Of a stretch of DNA of 64,000 nucleotides, positions 33,160 to 43,569 are shown one piece after another. This DNA comes from Pseudophaeomoniella oleicola (lineage: Eukaryota; Ascomycota; Eurotiomycetes; Phaeomoniellales; Phaeomoniellaceae). The notes beneath the pieces were generated by a model. It was not told the origin of the DNA. It searched no databases and was given only the letters and a program-made list of their open reading frames with translations. The stretch's first letter is position 1, and every line of letters begins with the position of its first letter. The stretch is from NCBI GenBank assembly GCA_003868215.1, contig QWDQ01000040.1, forward strand, positions 124,001-188,000. The letters run 5' to 3'. The translations under genes were made by a program, and so were the position numbers.

Positions 33160-35476
33160 ATGGCTCCGGCAGTCGACGGGGTCACCAATGGTGTGACTAA
33201 TGGGCACACTGATTACGGAGAAAAGGCTGTCAATGGTATCATCAAAGAAGCAAAACTAGAATCCAAGGCCGTCAGCAAGCTGAGCTCAGAACAGGACCTC
33301 GCGTTGAGAACGTTTAGGATATTGATCGCAGATCTATGTCAACAATTTAAAGGTGGACACCCGGGGTAAGCCAAACCGTGTTGTACCGTCTAATTGAGGT
33401 CAGAAACTGATGAGATTCAGTGGCGCCATTGGCATGGCAGCCATAGGTATAGCGCTATGGAAGTATGTCATGCGCTATGCTCCTCATTCACCAGACTGGT
33501 TCAATCGAGACCGATTTGTTTTGTCAAATGGCCACACTTGCCTCTTTCAGTATACATTCCTGCATTTAACCGGTTACAAGGCCATGACTTTCGACCAGCT
33601 CAAGTCATACCACTCCGCAAGATACGATGCCTTCTGCCCTGGCCATCCGGAAATCGAGCATGAGGGCATTGAGGTTACGACAGGCCCGCTTGGGCAAGGT
33701 GTTGCCAATGCCGTCGGTATGGCTATCGCAGAGAAACACCTGGAAGCCGAGTTTAATAAGCCTGGATACGACATCATCTCCAACCACATATGGTGCATGA
33801 TTGGCGATGCATGTCTTCAAGAAGGCGTCGGACTCGAGGCTGTCTCATTGGGCGGTCACTTGAAACTCAACAACCTGACGGTGATCTACGACAACAATCA
33901 GATCACATGTGACGGTTCTGTGAGTGTTACAAATACGGAAGATGTCAATGCTAAGATGAGAGCATGTGGCTGGGAGGTGATTGACATATATGATGGTTGT
34001 TTCGACATAGAGGGTATTGTTGCGGCGCTTGAAGCTTCTAAGAAGTCATCGAAGCCTACTTTCATCAACGTGAGGACTATTATTGGACTCGGTAGCGCAG
34101 TGGCCGGGACTGCGGTTGCTCACGGAGCGGCCTTCGGACCGGAAGATGTGGCCAACATGAAGAAAGCGTATGACTTTAACACTGAAGAGTCTTTTGTCGT
34201 CTCACAAGAGGTCCGCGATTTTTTCTCTGAGCTCCCAACTCGGGGCGAGCATTTTAAAGAAGACTGGCTCCAGCTCGTTGACTCATACAGGAGAACGCAC
34301 CCGGAGCTAGCTGAGAAGTTCCTTGCGCGCATCAAAGGTGAATTTACAGAGGACTGGGAATCTCTGATACCAAAAGGGTTTCCTGAAAAGCCAACACCAT
34401 CTCGGGCCTCCTCGGGTCTTGTATTCAATCCAGTTGCCGAGAAAGTCAGCAGCTTCTTGGTGGGAACCGCTGATCTATCGCCTTCAGTACACATGAGCTG
34501 GAAGGGTATGGAGACATTTCAAGGTCCTGGCAGGCCAGAAGGAAGCTACAACGGCAGATACATACACTACGGTATCCGGGAACATGCCATGGCAGCAATT
34601 GCTAACGGGATTGCGGCTTATCATCCAAATATGTTGATACCAGTGACCTCCAGGTGAGTTGTTGATCTCTTCTATGAAAAGAGTTGCGCTAAAAGAACCC
34701 ACAGCTTTTTCATGTTTTATCTGTATGCTGCTCCGGCCGTTCGAATGGGAGCTCTTCAGCACCTGCAAGTCATCCATGCGGCAACACATGATTCGATCGG
34801 TATGGGCGAAGATGGGCCGACACACCAACCTATTGAGCTTCCCGCATTATATCGAGCGATGCCTAATCTGCTCTACATTAGACCAGGCGACAGCGAGGAG
34901 ACAGCAGGCGCATGGACGATCGCTATCAAATCCAAGAACACACCCACGATTATTTCGACTTCACGTCATGCCATTCCACAACTTGCACCGCTTACGAAGA
35001 GGTCAGAGGTCACCAAAGGCGCCTACGTGCTTAAAGACGTCGAAGACGCAGATCTGACCTTGCTTGGTGTTGGAGCCGAGCTCAGCTTTGCGCTCCAAGT
35101 CGCAGAGATCCTGCTTGAATCACGATCCCTCAAAGTACGGGTCGTGTCTTTCCCATGCCAAAGATTATTCGACCGTCAATCGGTCGAGTACAAACGATCG
35201 GTGCTGCAGCGTCACACCGGCCGTCCAGTAGTCGCGATAGAACCATATGCCGCAAATGGCTGGGAACGCTATGCCAACGCGGCTGTATGTCTCAGTACCG
35301 CTCGGTTTGGTCAATCTTTACCGGGACCCAAAGCGTACGAGTACTTTGGATTCAAGGTTGAAGCCATCGCAAAGAAGATCGGACTGTATCTGGACAGCTT
35401 GAAAGATGACCCTTTGCTGAAAACAGAATTCGTAGAGCTCACAGAGGCTGCGGGGGTCGTTTCCCTCAAGCATTAG
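33160..35476 (+). CDS. Dihydroxyacetone synthase-type transketolase
   Basis: Thiamine-diphosphate enzyme that moves a two-carbon ketol group; dihydroxyacetone synthases use formaldehyde as acceptor and make dihydroxyacetone plus glyceraldehyde 3-phosphate. Three exons (33160-33365, 33421-34653, 34705-35476) give 736 aa. Motifs: GGHPGGAIGMAAIGIALWKY, DRFVLSNGHTCLFQY, FCPGHPEIEHEGIEVTTGPLGQG, the ThDP motif GDACLQEG...NNQITCDGS, RYIHYGIREHAM, FFMFYLYAAPAVRMG, THDSIGMGEDGPTHQP and YEYFG near the C-terminus. LSNGHTCLFQY and CPGHPEIEH resemble methylotroph DAS more than classical transketolase, as far as I recall those sequences. It ends SLKH, not the peroxisomal NKL of methylotroph DAS, so it is probably cytosolic. 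A DHA kinase gene follows on the same strand. Confidence 0.87.
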
Positions 35477-36496
35477 AAGAACCAATTAGACTATTTGATC
35501 TCAGATCGATAACTTGCCATTCTTCAGCATCCTATTGTACTGTTGACCCACATCTCTACAGTCTCTTCTTCAAGAAATTGCCACCTTTGAGACATCTATC
35601 TGGACACCAACGGCTATGCCTTACCCCTATGTACGACCGGGGCTTCCAAGCCAAGCCTGGAGAGATCGCAGACGGACCGGGGCGATAAGTAAGACAAATG
35701 TTACCAACGAAACGCGATGATCCCCCCGCGTAAGGTACTGGGGAAGTGCTTCCAACTTCCCCTTTCGGTAATTACATACTGCGCTTCCAACTTCCTAGAT
35801 TTCTCCACAATTACAGTAACCACCCTTCCCCCATTGTGACCTGTACCTACAGGAATTACCTACCTAGTCTCTGCCTTCTATTCCAGGCCGGACATCTTTT
35901 TCTTTTCCGTGTCATGAACGCGTTCGACATCCTTGACCGGGGGTTTGATCTGAACCCAATATTCTCGTTTCGGTAGGTGGCTGTTGTTGTCGACCTATGT
36001 ACTCTAAAAGGGAAAAGGAGGAGGGGTGGCCCAGACAGAAGCTAAGAAGGGTTCGATGTCCTAGCTATTTTGTCGGTATGAACTCCGCATCGTAGTCGAC
36101 AGTCTTGCTTTAGAATATTCCCTAGGATATTGTACTAATCTATACAACCTTTTCGGTGTGACATCCCCGAGGTGCATGCGGAATCGTCGGGCGGCAGAGA
36201 GATCCTGTACAAGTTCCCATGGTCCCATGGTCCCATGGTCCCATGGACACCTCAATGGTCTGGTCTGGCCTCGCCGATGACAATTTGAGACTTGGCGGAA
36301 TGCCGCGGCTCCAAGGATATCGGATGGTGTGGGATCGTTCCCCCCTCCCTTTCCCTTTGTAATGAACTGACGGTGTCATAAGTTACTATGTTAAATACTT
36401 CCGATGCGCCATTCAGAGAGGAGCTTCCCCTACGGGAACTTTCTTGGGTGGTCGTCACGTTGACAAACATATAGTACTAAGTGATATTCAACAAAG
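35477..36496. other. Intergenic between DHA synthase-like and DHA kinase genes
   Basis: About 1 kb without a gene. It holds a repeated CTTCCAACTTCC (near 35749 and 35783) and a perfect four-unit octamer repeat at 36215-36246, about 250 bp upstream of the kinase start. Confidence 0.6.
36215..36246. repeat. Four perfect TCCCATGG octamers
   Basis: TCCCATGG is repeated four times without gaps, placing the palindrome CCATGG every 8 bp about 250-280 bp upstream of the DHA kinase start. Confidence 0.92.
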
Positions 36497-38377
36497 ATGC
36501 CTGCGAAACACTTCGTCAATGATCCTACTCGTCTAGTGGCCTCAGCACTTCGGTCGCTCAGCATCACTAATCCCTCAGTCACGATAGACGCCGAGAATAA
36601 AGTGGTGTACTCACGGTCGCATGGCAGCAAGAATGCCGTTTCGATCATCTCCGGCGGCGGCTCAGGTCATGAACCATCGTTCGGTGGATTTGTCGGCTCT
36701 GGCCTCCTGACCGCATCTGTTGCCGGCACCATTTTCGCATCACCGTCAGCCAAGCAAGTCCTTGCCGCAATCGAAAGAGTAGACTCATCCAAGGGTGTCC
36801 TGGTGACCGTGATGAATTATACAGGCGATGTGCTGAACTTTGGTGTCGCAGTTGAAAAGGCGAAGGCAAGGAATCCTCTGCTGCGCGCAGAGATGCTTGT
36901 TGTCGGTGACGATGTCGGTGTCCCGCGAAGCCGATCTGGCAAGGTTGGTAGGAGAGGGATCGCAGGAACAGTACTGGTGCACAAAGTCACTGGTGCTTTA
37001 GCCGCCGAGGGTTATGATCTGGATACCGTTGCTAGAATCGGCAACCTCGTGAGCCGAAACATCGTGAGCATTGGAGTCAGCTTGGATCGAGTGCATGTGC
37101 CAGGGCGACCTAAGGAAGAGAGTGGAGAGCATGTCTTGGGTCCTGAGGAGGTGGAACTTGGGATGGGCATCCATAACGAAGCCGGTAGTGGAAGAAAGAG
37201 CGGACAAGAGGCCGATTTACCAGCACTAGTTGAAGAAATGTTACGGCAGCTGCTGGATGTGTCTGACAAAGAAAGAGGATTTCTGCAGCACCGGTCTGAA
37301 GAGTTGGTATTACTGGTCAACAATCTTGGAGCCATGAGTGTTCTAGAACTGGGAGCCGTGGTCACTGAGGTGACAGATCAATTGAAAAAGCTCTATCACG
37401 TTACTCCCGTCAGAGTATATGCAGGCACATATATGACTAGCTTGGATGGTCCTGGATTCTCTATCACCTTGTTGAACGTTATCGACACTGGTATCAATAC
37501 GACTTTGGTGCAGCTCCTGGACGAGCCCAGTGAAGCGGTGGGCTGGACAGCACCAATTCGGACAGAGACATGGGCCACAGAAAGGAAGACAGAAACGAAT
37601 GGATACCACCTGCCGCAAACCACCGACGACCACCTCGAGCCCACCGATCTCAAATGCGACCTCGATCTTGTGCTGAAGCGGCTTAAAGCTGGCCTTCAAG
37701 CAGTGATCACTGCTGAGCCAGAGGTGACGAAATATGACAGCATTGTTGGCGACGGGGATTGCGGAACAACCCTGAAGCGAGGAGCAGAAGGTAAGTCTGA
37801 CCACACATCAGAATCAGCGTCAATGAGAGTGTTTTGTCTAACCAGCGCTCAAACAGGTATATTGGCGGCACTATCATCAAAACCTCCTACGAACATCATC
37901 TCTCTCCTTTCAACAGTCTCCGCCTCCGTCGAAGACAACATGGACGGCACATCCGGCGCCCTCTACTCCATCTTCCTCAATGCCCTCACCCAAGCCTTCA
38001 GCAAATCATCATCATCAGCATCCTCCTCCTCCTCCTCCTCCTCCTCCTCGACCGTCATCGTCGTCGACACCACCTTCTGGACCACAGCCCTCAACCACGC
38101 ATCCGCCGCCTTATCAAAATACACGCCCGCCAAACCCGGCGACAGGACCCTCGTCGACGCCCTCGACCCCTTCACCAGCACACTCAAAGCCACCGGCAAC
38201 CTTCGAAAAGCCGCATCAGCAGCCGTGTCCGGAGCAGAAAAGACAAAGGACCTGAAAGCAAGTCTCGGACGGACCGTCTATGTCGGCAACGAGGAAGAAT
38301 GGGTCGGCAAGATACCGGACCCCGGGGCTTGGGGGTTGTGTCAGTTCTTTGAAGGTCTCGCTTCTCATCCGTTGTAG
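36497..38377 (+). CDS. DAK1: Dihydroxyacetone kinase
   Basis: ATP-dependent kinase converting dihydroxyacetone to dihydroxyacetone phosphate, feeding glycolysis and detoxifying DHA. A 66-nt intron (37791-37856) leaves 604 aa; yeast Dak1 has 584. The N-terminal DhaK domain has SGGGSGHEPSFGGFVGSGLL and GMGIHNEAG, whose His forms the covalent hemiaminal with substrate. The C-terminal DhaL (ATP-binding) domain starts near residue 390 with GDGDCGTTLKRGAEG, where the Asp residues bind Mg-ATP. The intron is a multiple of three without stops; splicing is favoured because it restores AEGILAAL and has good GTAAGT and CTAAC signals. A poly-Ser run from a TCC microsatellite (about 38005-38048) interrupts the DhaL domain. 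It lies downstream of a DHA synthase-like gene. Confidence 0.93.
   Translation: MPAKHFVNDPTRLVASALRSLSITNPSVTIDAENKVVYSRSHGSKNAVSIISGGGSGHEPSFGGFVGSGLLTASVAGTIFASPSAKQVLAAIERVDSSKGVLVTVMNYTGDVLNFGVAVEKAKARNPLLRAEMLVVGDDVGVPRSRSGKVGRRGIAGTVLVHKVTGALAAEGYDLDTVARIGNLVSRNIVSIGVSLDRVHVPGRPKEESGEHVLGPEEVELGMGIHNEAGSGRKSGQEADLPALVEEMLRQLLDVSDKERGFLQHRSEELVLLVNNLGAMSVLELGAVVTEVTDQLKKLYHVTPVRVYAGTYMTSLDGPGFSITLLNVIDTGINTTLVQLLDEPSEAVGWTAPIRTETWATERKTETNGYHLPQTTDDHLEPTDLKCDLDLVLKRLKAGLQAVITAEPEVTKYDSIVGDGDCGTTLKRGAEGKSDHTSESASMRVFCLTSAQTGILAALSSKPPTNIISLLSTVSASVEDNMDGTSGALYSIFLNALTQAFSKSSSSASSSSSSSSSSTVIVVDTTFWTTALNHASAALSKYTPAKPGDRTLVDALDPFTSTLKATGNLRKAASAAVSGAEKTKDLKASLGRTVYVGNEEEWVGKIPDPGAWGLCQFFEGLASHPL
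38005..38048 (+). repeat. TCA/TCC microsatellite encoding poly-Ser in DHA kinase
   Basis: TCA units followed by at least nine TCC units encode a serine run (SSSSASSSSSSSSSS) in frame within the DhaL domain. The run is likely variable in length between strains. Confidence 0.9.
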
Positions 38378-39669
38378 CATAATTAGTTTACTTCCGTTGA
38401 GTTCCTGTTTCCTCTTGCTTCGTCTTCTTCTTCTTCCGAAACAACTTTACGATAGTAACAGATCTTGTCAAGGAATGAGCTGCTGGATCTTTCGAAATTT
38501 TTTTTATTAGTTACTGTAATATATTCTTGAAAAAAAAAAAAAAAAAAAAAAAAAGGAAAAGAAAGCAACCAATAATGACTAAAATCACTTTCCCTTAATA
38601 CCTACCTACCTATTCATTCGTTCATCCATCCATCCATCTGGGGACATCTAAGCTTCTAGGCAATATCCAATTACAGTGCCTAAAGTAAGGACCTACCTAG
38701 GTACCTACCTTATTAATTTCCACGTGGACCAGACAGACAATCTTTCTTTTTTTCTGATTCTTAGAGGCCAAGCAATACTGTATGTGAACTAGATGGGATC
38801 GTTACACATTCTGGTGCCAGTGATTCCCTTTTGTCAGAACATCTTGAAGGAAGGGAGTTGGGGGAAGGGGAAGAAACATAAAACCCTGGATAATGTAGGT
38901 GTGACGCAGTCTGGAAACAAACTGGCCACAGCTCCCTTGCAGCAAAGTAAATGGTTTTTGAAAGCTTCATTATGTATGTACCTAGGTAGATACCTAAGTA
39001 AAGAGGTATCTAAATTACCTTTTGTAACGTGGATAGGTTAGACCTTGATTCCCTGTTTTCCTTTTCTCCTTCAATCTCCGTTAAAATGTACATGTTTCCT
39101 TCCCCATGGCCCCTTATTCTCCGTCCCATCATCATGGAAAAAGGCGGAAGAGAAAACATTGCGTGGCAATGGGAAGAAGTGAAAGGAGAGACAAGGAGAT
39201 ATGCAACCGCTTCAAAACGGCTGCGCTAATAGATACAAAGCCGATGACACAGCGATACCTTTAAAGAAGGTCTCTTTCGCTTGGTCAGTCCGTGAAACCC
39301 CCTGCCGACCGAGTCGGTTAATAAATCATACAATACGGACTAGCCCGTGATGATAGAGCACTCGGTGCTGGTTGCATGCTAAAACACGGTACCAGCACTG
39401 GTAAAGTAAGGCTGGAATAGTGACAGCAATGTTGTGCTTGCACTGGCGAACGCTCGCTGAGCTGTCGATGTTGAACATGGGTATAGTGCCAATAATGTGC
39501 TGATTACGATCGAAACCCTGCATGACTGATATCACAGTCTCCCTACTATCATGCCTGCTATGCTGAATGCATAACCCTGAGTGTATCGCGGTTACTTGCC
39601 GCTGCGGTGAGGTATAGTTATCACTCTAGGTTGATGACCTGCCCCTGAGAAGAAGATGACACTGTTCTT
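38378..39669. other. Convergent intergenic region
   Basis: No gene. It contains a 25-nt A run at 38530-38554 and CCTAGGTACCTACC-type runs near 38694 and 38980. It separates the convergent ends of the DHA kinase and C2H2 regulator genes. Confidence 0.6.
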
Positions 39670-42654
39670 TCAAATCGGATCTTTCTCAAGCATATCTCCG
39701 TAGACTGCCAAACTACTGCCAATAAGATCAACGATAGCCCAGCTGGTATTGCCCTTGAACGTCTTTGCCCAGACCCTGACGACAGCTACACTCAGTTGCT
39801 TCATCTTGGCCGCGTTATCTTCAAGCTCGGTAGCCGCTTGGGCTCCGTTAACTTGGCCGTCCTCTTGTTTCACATTATCTGGCTCGTCCAGCATGCCCTT
39901 GACCCAAAGGAGTAATTTCAATTCATGTTCGGAAAGACGAGGTTCACCATGGGACATATTCGTGGGTATTGCTGCAAGCCACTTGCTCAGGAGGAAGGCA
40001 CATTCGAGGCTGCATATTGAATGTTGAATTGACCAGAAGAAAGTCTGCGACTTTACAACAAAATCAATGCCTAGACGGACGGGTATCGACAGGGCATGCG
40101 CAGAATGTAGAAGAGCAGTAATGAGTCTTGGACTTCTCTGAAGACGGGGTGTTGAATGCAGCGCCGTTGCAATCTGAACGGGATCTCGTGATTCAAGCTG
40201 CCTGGCAGGACCAAGGTCAACATGTAATCTAATGTACGCGAGCCCTAACAGTGCTGTCGAAGTGATGGCGACAGGCCCGTTTGGATTGTGAGGATCAAGA
40301 CTCGACTCTGGAGTACGTTTCCAATGAGCCTTCCATGCCATAAGAGCACCTTCGAGTGCATCCATATCGTCTGGACGAATGCTGGTACCGAAAGTGCCAG
40401 ACCAGGTTGTAGATAATTGTCTCGCGAAGAAAATCTGCTGGATTAGGGCATGAATAAGGACATAATTGCCAAGAGGTGTAATGATCGGCTCGTGGTTGAC
40501 GTCGCTCTTGGCAAACAGCCTTGCGAATGCATCTTGGAAGGACACCGGCATGCTGCTGTTAGAAGCATGACGAAATTGCCATTCCTCGGCGGTTTGCGCC
40601 TTCCATTCATCAGCCGGCTCTGGTAGATCCAATCGTACTTCGTTGTTGAGTATCAAAGGGGGAACATTCCAGGTAATTGAGTGCAGGTTGAAGAAACAAT
40701 AAACAATGAGTTTGGTTCTCTTATCTCCTTCACGCTTGATCCACTGTTCCCAGCTGATCTCTTCGGTCGGGTTTCGGATTTCTGTATCTACCAGACCAGC
40801 TTCACGCACAAGTCGTGCTAGGAGGCTTTGAAAGGCAAGAGCTTCTCTCAGGAGCTCCCGGTGCCTGTCCCACGTTGCGAATGCCGTCAATAGTAGTAGT
40901 GCTCTGATGATATCCATTCTGGCGTCGCTGTCATATGCAGGGTAGATAGAAGATGACGCATGGTGGTATGAACTGGCAGCTTGCGCGATTGCTTGCCAAC
41001 TAGAATCCGGAGAGCCAGACATCGAATCGGTCTGAACGTCTTCCGACTTCACGGATGATCCATCTCTACGTCGAATCTGCTCCATGACAACCGCTTTGGC
41101 GGCGTAGAACAACTCAACGCCTCGAGCGTTCTCAAATCGATATTGGGCCCCGACAGCAGCCAGAGCAAGGACCAACTCAGGCGCCAGCTTTGCAACGTTC
41201 AGTGTAGGAATGTGCATGAAAGGCAGGTGCTCATGGAAACCGTTGACGTAACCAGCTAGAAAACGGGACAACGTATGAGTTGCGGGAGCTACAAAGCCTT
41301 TAGGTAGAACTGATATGAAGTCCTCCAATTTCGATACGAATTGTTCACGGTCCGTGTCTGCGATTTCCCCGATTGCATTCGACTTGGTATTCATGACATC
41401 CTCCGCTGTTTGATCCTTCATGGTCTCATCCTTGGTTTCTTCCGGTGGCAGAGATGGCAGTCGATGAGCGTCCAATTGCGAAAGAGCTGGATCGAGTTGA
41501 TCATTTGACTGAGGATTGTCGTCTCCCTGCCCGTCAAATGATTGAGCTTGGGTTGCTGAACCGAGTTGGTCGAATCGTAAGGTGGGTGACGGTAGCTGTC
41601 CCTCTTGGGCTATGTTTGCAAAGATTCCTTGATGATGCCAGTCCGATGACAAACCAACACTGTCCAGAAATCCACTGAAGTCTTGCATTGGATCCGCGAG
41701 ATCAGGATCGAACATACCTGAACTGCCATTGTTGAACGCATCCAGTCTAGGATCCTGGCCGTAAGCCGAGACATGATGTTGTTGGGCAAGTTGGGCTTGC
41801 TGAGAGACGTCTGAAAGACGGTTGGTACTATCGCCCTGGCCCTGGCCCTGGCCCTGAGCGCTTGATGCAACATGGCTAGCAGCGTGAGAGAGGAGATTAA
41901 GGTCATAGCCCCATGAAGGGTCGATCTGCTGTTCACCAAACATGTTCGCCTGTTGATGATTATTCTCCATACCTCTGCCCATATTGGGTGATCCCATAAG
42001 AGCCGGGTCAACGAGATTTTCCAAGGAATGTTCTTGCTGGGTAGTGTTCTCCTGATTAGGCGTCTGATGCTGAGGGCCCATCATGTTTGTGGAAGCCTCG
42101 CCGTAGCCGATCGGATCTTGATGACCTTGGTGAGTCGGCCGCTGCGGCTGATGCGACTGCTGACGCGTTTGCTGCGCGCGTTGCTGCGTCGCATTCGCCA
42201 ATTGATATTCTAGTGCACTTGAGCCTTGCCTGGCTTCTCTTGCTGGACGCGTGCCTGTCGTACGATGAGAATCGCGATTGATGATCTCGTTGGGGTGAAC
42301 GAGTCGTTCATGGCGGACAAGCAGATCACTTCGAGCGAAACATTTCCCGCACAAATCACATAGGAAGGGTTTCTCTTTAGTGTGAGTGCGAATATGACGT
42401 TGAAGATGCTCGAGCCTCGCGAACAGCCTCTGGCAGTGAGGGCATGGCAAGGTCTTTGTCTTGGGACCGTTGCTTTTCTTCCTAACCCTGCCAGGCGCGC
42501 CGCTGCCACCCTGAGTAGGCGGCTGGGCGACCGCGCCGTCCATGGCGAAAGTCGACGCGGCGCTTGCGATGGATTCGAGATCGTGGAGATCGTGGAATTG
42601 GAGGTTTGGAGACGCAGTATTGGAGGTCGCGGATGGAGAAAGCGGGGTTGACAT
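39670..42654 (-). CDS. C2H2 zinc finger regulator with fungal TF domain
   Basis: Single-exon 994-aa transcription factor. Two adjacent C2H2 fingers lie near residues 70-120: CPHCQRLFARLEHLQRHIRTH then CDLCGKCFARSDLLVRHERLVH, joined by the TKEKPF linker and preceded by a basic RVRKKSNGPKTKT. Gln-rich, low-complexity DNA follows (about residues 140-300), including a GQGQGQG run made by CCCTGG repeats. The C-terminal half is a fungal_trans (PF04082-type) domain: LAGYVNGFHEHLPFMHIPTLN, then AKAVVMEQIRRRDG, REALAFQSLLARLVREAGL and WEQWIKREGDKRTKLIVYCFFNLHSI. This layout is shared by the Klf1/Rsf2-like group of fungi; target genes are unknown. Confidence 0.9.
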   Translation of the reverse strand: MSTPLSPSATSNTASPNLQFHDLHDLESIASAASTFAMDGAVAQPPTQGGSGAPGRVRKKSNGPKTKTLPCPHCQRLFARLEHLQRHIRTHTKEKPFLCDLCGKCFARSDLLVRHERLVHPNEIINRDSHRTTGTRPAREARQGSSALEYQLANATQQRAQQTRQQSHQPQRPTHQGHQDPIGYGEASTNMMGPQHQTPNQENTTQQEHSLENLVDPALMGSPNMGRGMENNHQQANMFGEQQIDPSWGYDLNLLSHAASHVASSAQGQGQGQGDSTNRLSDVSQQAQLAQQHHVSAYGQDPRLDAFNNGSSGMFDPDLADPMQDFSGFLDSVGLSSDWHHQGIFANIAQEGQLPSPTLRFDQLGSATQAQSFDGQGDDNPQSNDQLDPALSQLDAHRLPSLPPEETKDETMKDQTAEDVMNTKSNAIGEIADTDREQFVSKLEDFISVLPKGFVAPATHTLSRFLAGYVNGFHEHLPFMHIPTLNVAKLAPELVLALAAVGAQYRFENARGVELFYAAKAVVMEQIRRRDGSSVKSEDVQTDSMSGSPDSSWQAIAQAASSYHHASSSIYPAYDSDARMDIIRALLLLTAFATWDRHRELLREALAFQSLLARLVREAGLVDTEIRNPTEEISWEQWIKREGDKRTKLIVYCFFNLHSITWNVPPLILNNEVRLDLPEPADEWKAQTAEEWQFRHASNSSMPVSFQDAFARLFAKSDVNHEPIITPLGNYVLIHALIQQIFFARQLSTTWSGTFGTSIRPDDMDALEGALMAWKAHWKRTPESSLDPHNPNGPVAITSTALLGLAYIRLHVDLGPARQLESRDPVQIATALHSTPRLQRSPRLITALLHSAHALSIPVRLGIDFVVKSQTFFWSIQHSICSLECAFLLSKWLAAIPTNMSHGEPRLSEHELKLLLWVKGMLDEPDNVKQEDGQVNGAQAATELEDNAAKMKQLSVAVVRVWAKTFKGNTSWAIVDLIGSSLAVYGDMLEKDPI

Positions 42655-43569
42655 TATGGGTTGAGATGGTGGATGAGCGGGATGAGGAGAAAAAAGGACG
42701 CGATGAGGAGAAATGGGAGATAAAGTCAGATGGAGGCAATGCGAGATGATTTATTTCGATATGTCATGTGCCGGTTTCGATGATCACAATAACGACAATA
42801 ATGTGGCGAGCGAAACTCGAATGATTATCATCGTCGTCCAAAAGAAAGAAGTGAGAGATGGCCGATGGAAAGAGTGCAGTACTGCATCACCGCGAAAGCC
42901 GAGAAAAAAAGAGGAAAAAAGGCCAGGCATGAGAAAAGTCACATGATCATAGCTTGGCACTGAGGGTTTGACGCGTTTTTCGCGATACCCAGAATCCCGC
43001 GTCGGACTGTCACTGTCTTTAGTTGAATCTCTTGGTCTTATGTACCATCGGGCATTTATATATCACAATTATGAGCAGGCCGTCAAGATAATAATGTCTC
43101 ATTGACTCGTTACGGCTCTATCCACGGCTTGTCACTATCTGAATTCTAGTGGAGCCGGTCAAGCTAATGTGGCTGCCGACTGCCTGACCGTCTTCACATA
43201 CCTTAGCAAATGATATGTAGTCTCGAGATGGATACGTTTGTCCGTGCTTAGTCCTCATGAACCGCCCCCACCGGCTTGAGAATGGCAGCCATGATGATCC
43301 GGACGGGCTTCATCAAATCCCTGTCTTCCATCGCAAAATGCATGTGATATTGGTGATCGCTCGCCCTGTGTTTTGATGACTGGTGGCAATCTCGGGTATG
43401 CTACCGACACGAGTGACAAGACTAGAGAGGACTGCATCAAATTATCGTAGGTTTGTACAACTCGTGATGAAGCATCATGGACGACAGGCCTCGCTGTCCT
43501 CGTGATTAATTTTGGCCAGATAGTGTTTGCAATATCATGCGCTTCATAACCGCGAACCCTAAGCAATTA
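42655..43569. other. Intergenic, nothing recognised
   Basis: Promoter of the C2H2 regulator on one side and 3' flank of the ZNF511-like gene on the other. No repeat or coding signal that I trust. Confidence 0.6.

Noticed and set aside
38530-38554. 25-nt A run as a possible retroposon tail
   Set aside because: No retroposed gene body or target-site duplication is attached. It lies in the 3' region of DHA kinase and is more simply a homopolymer.
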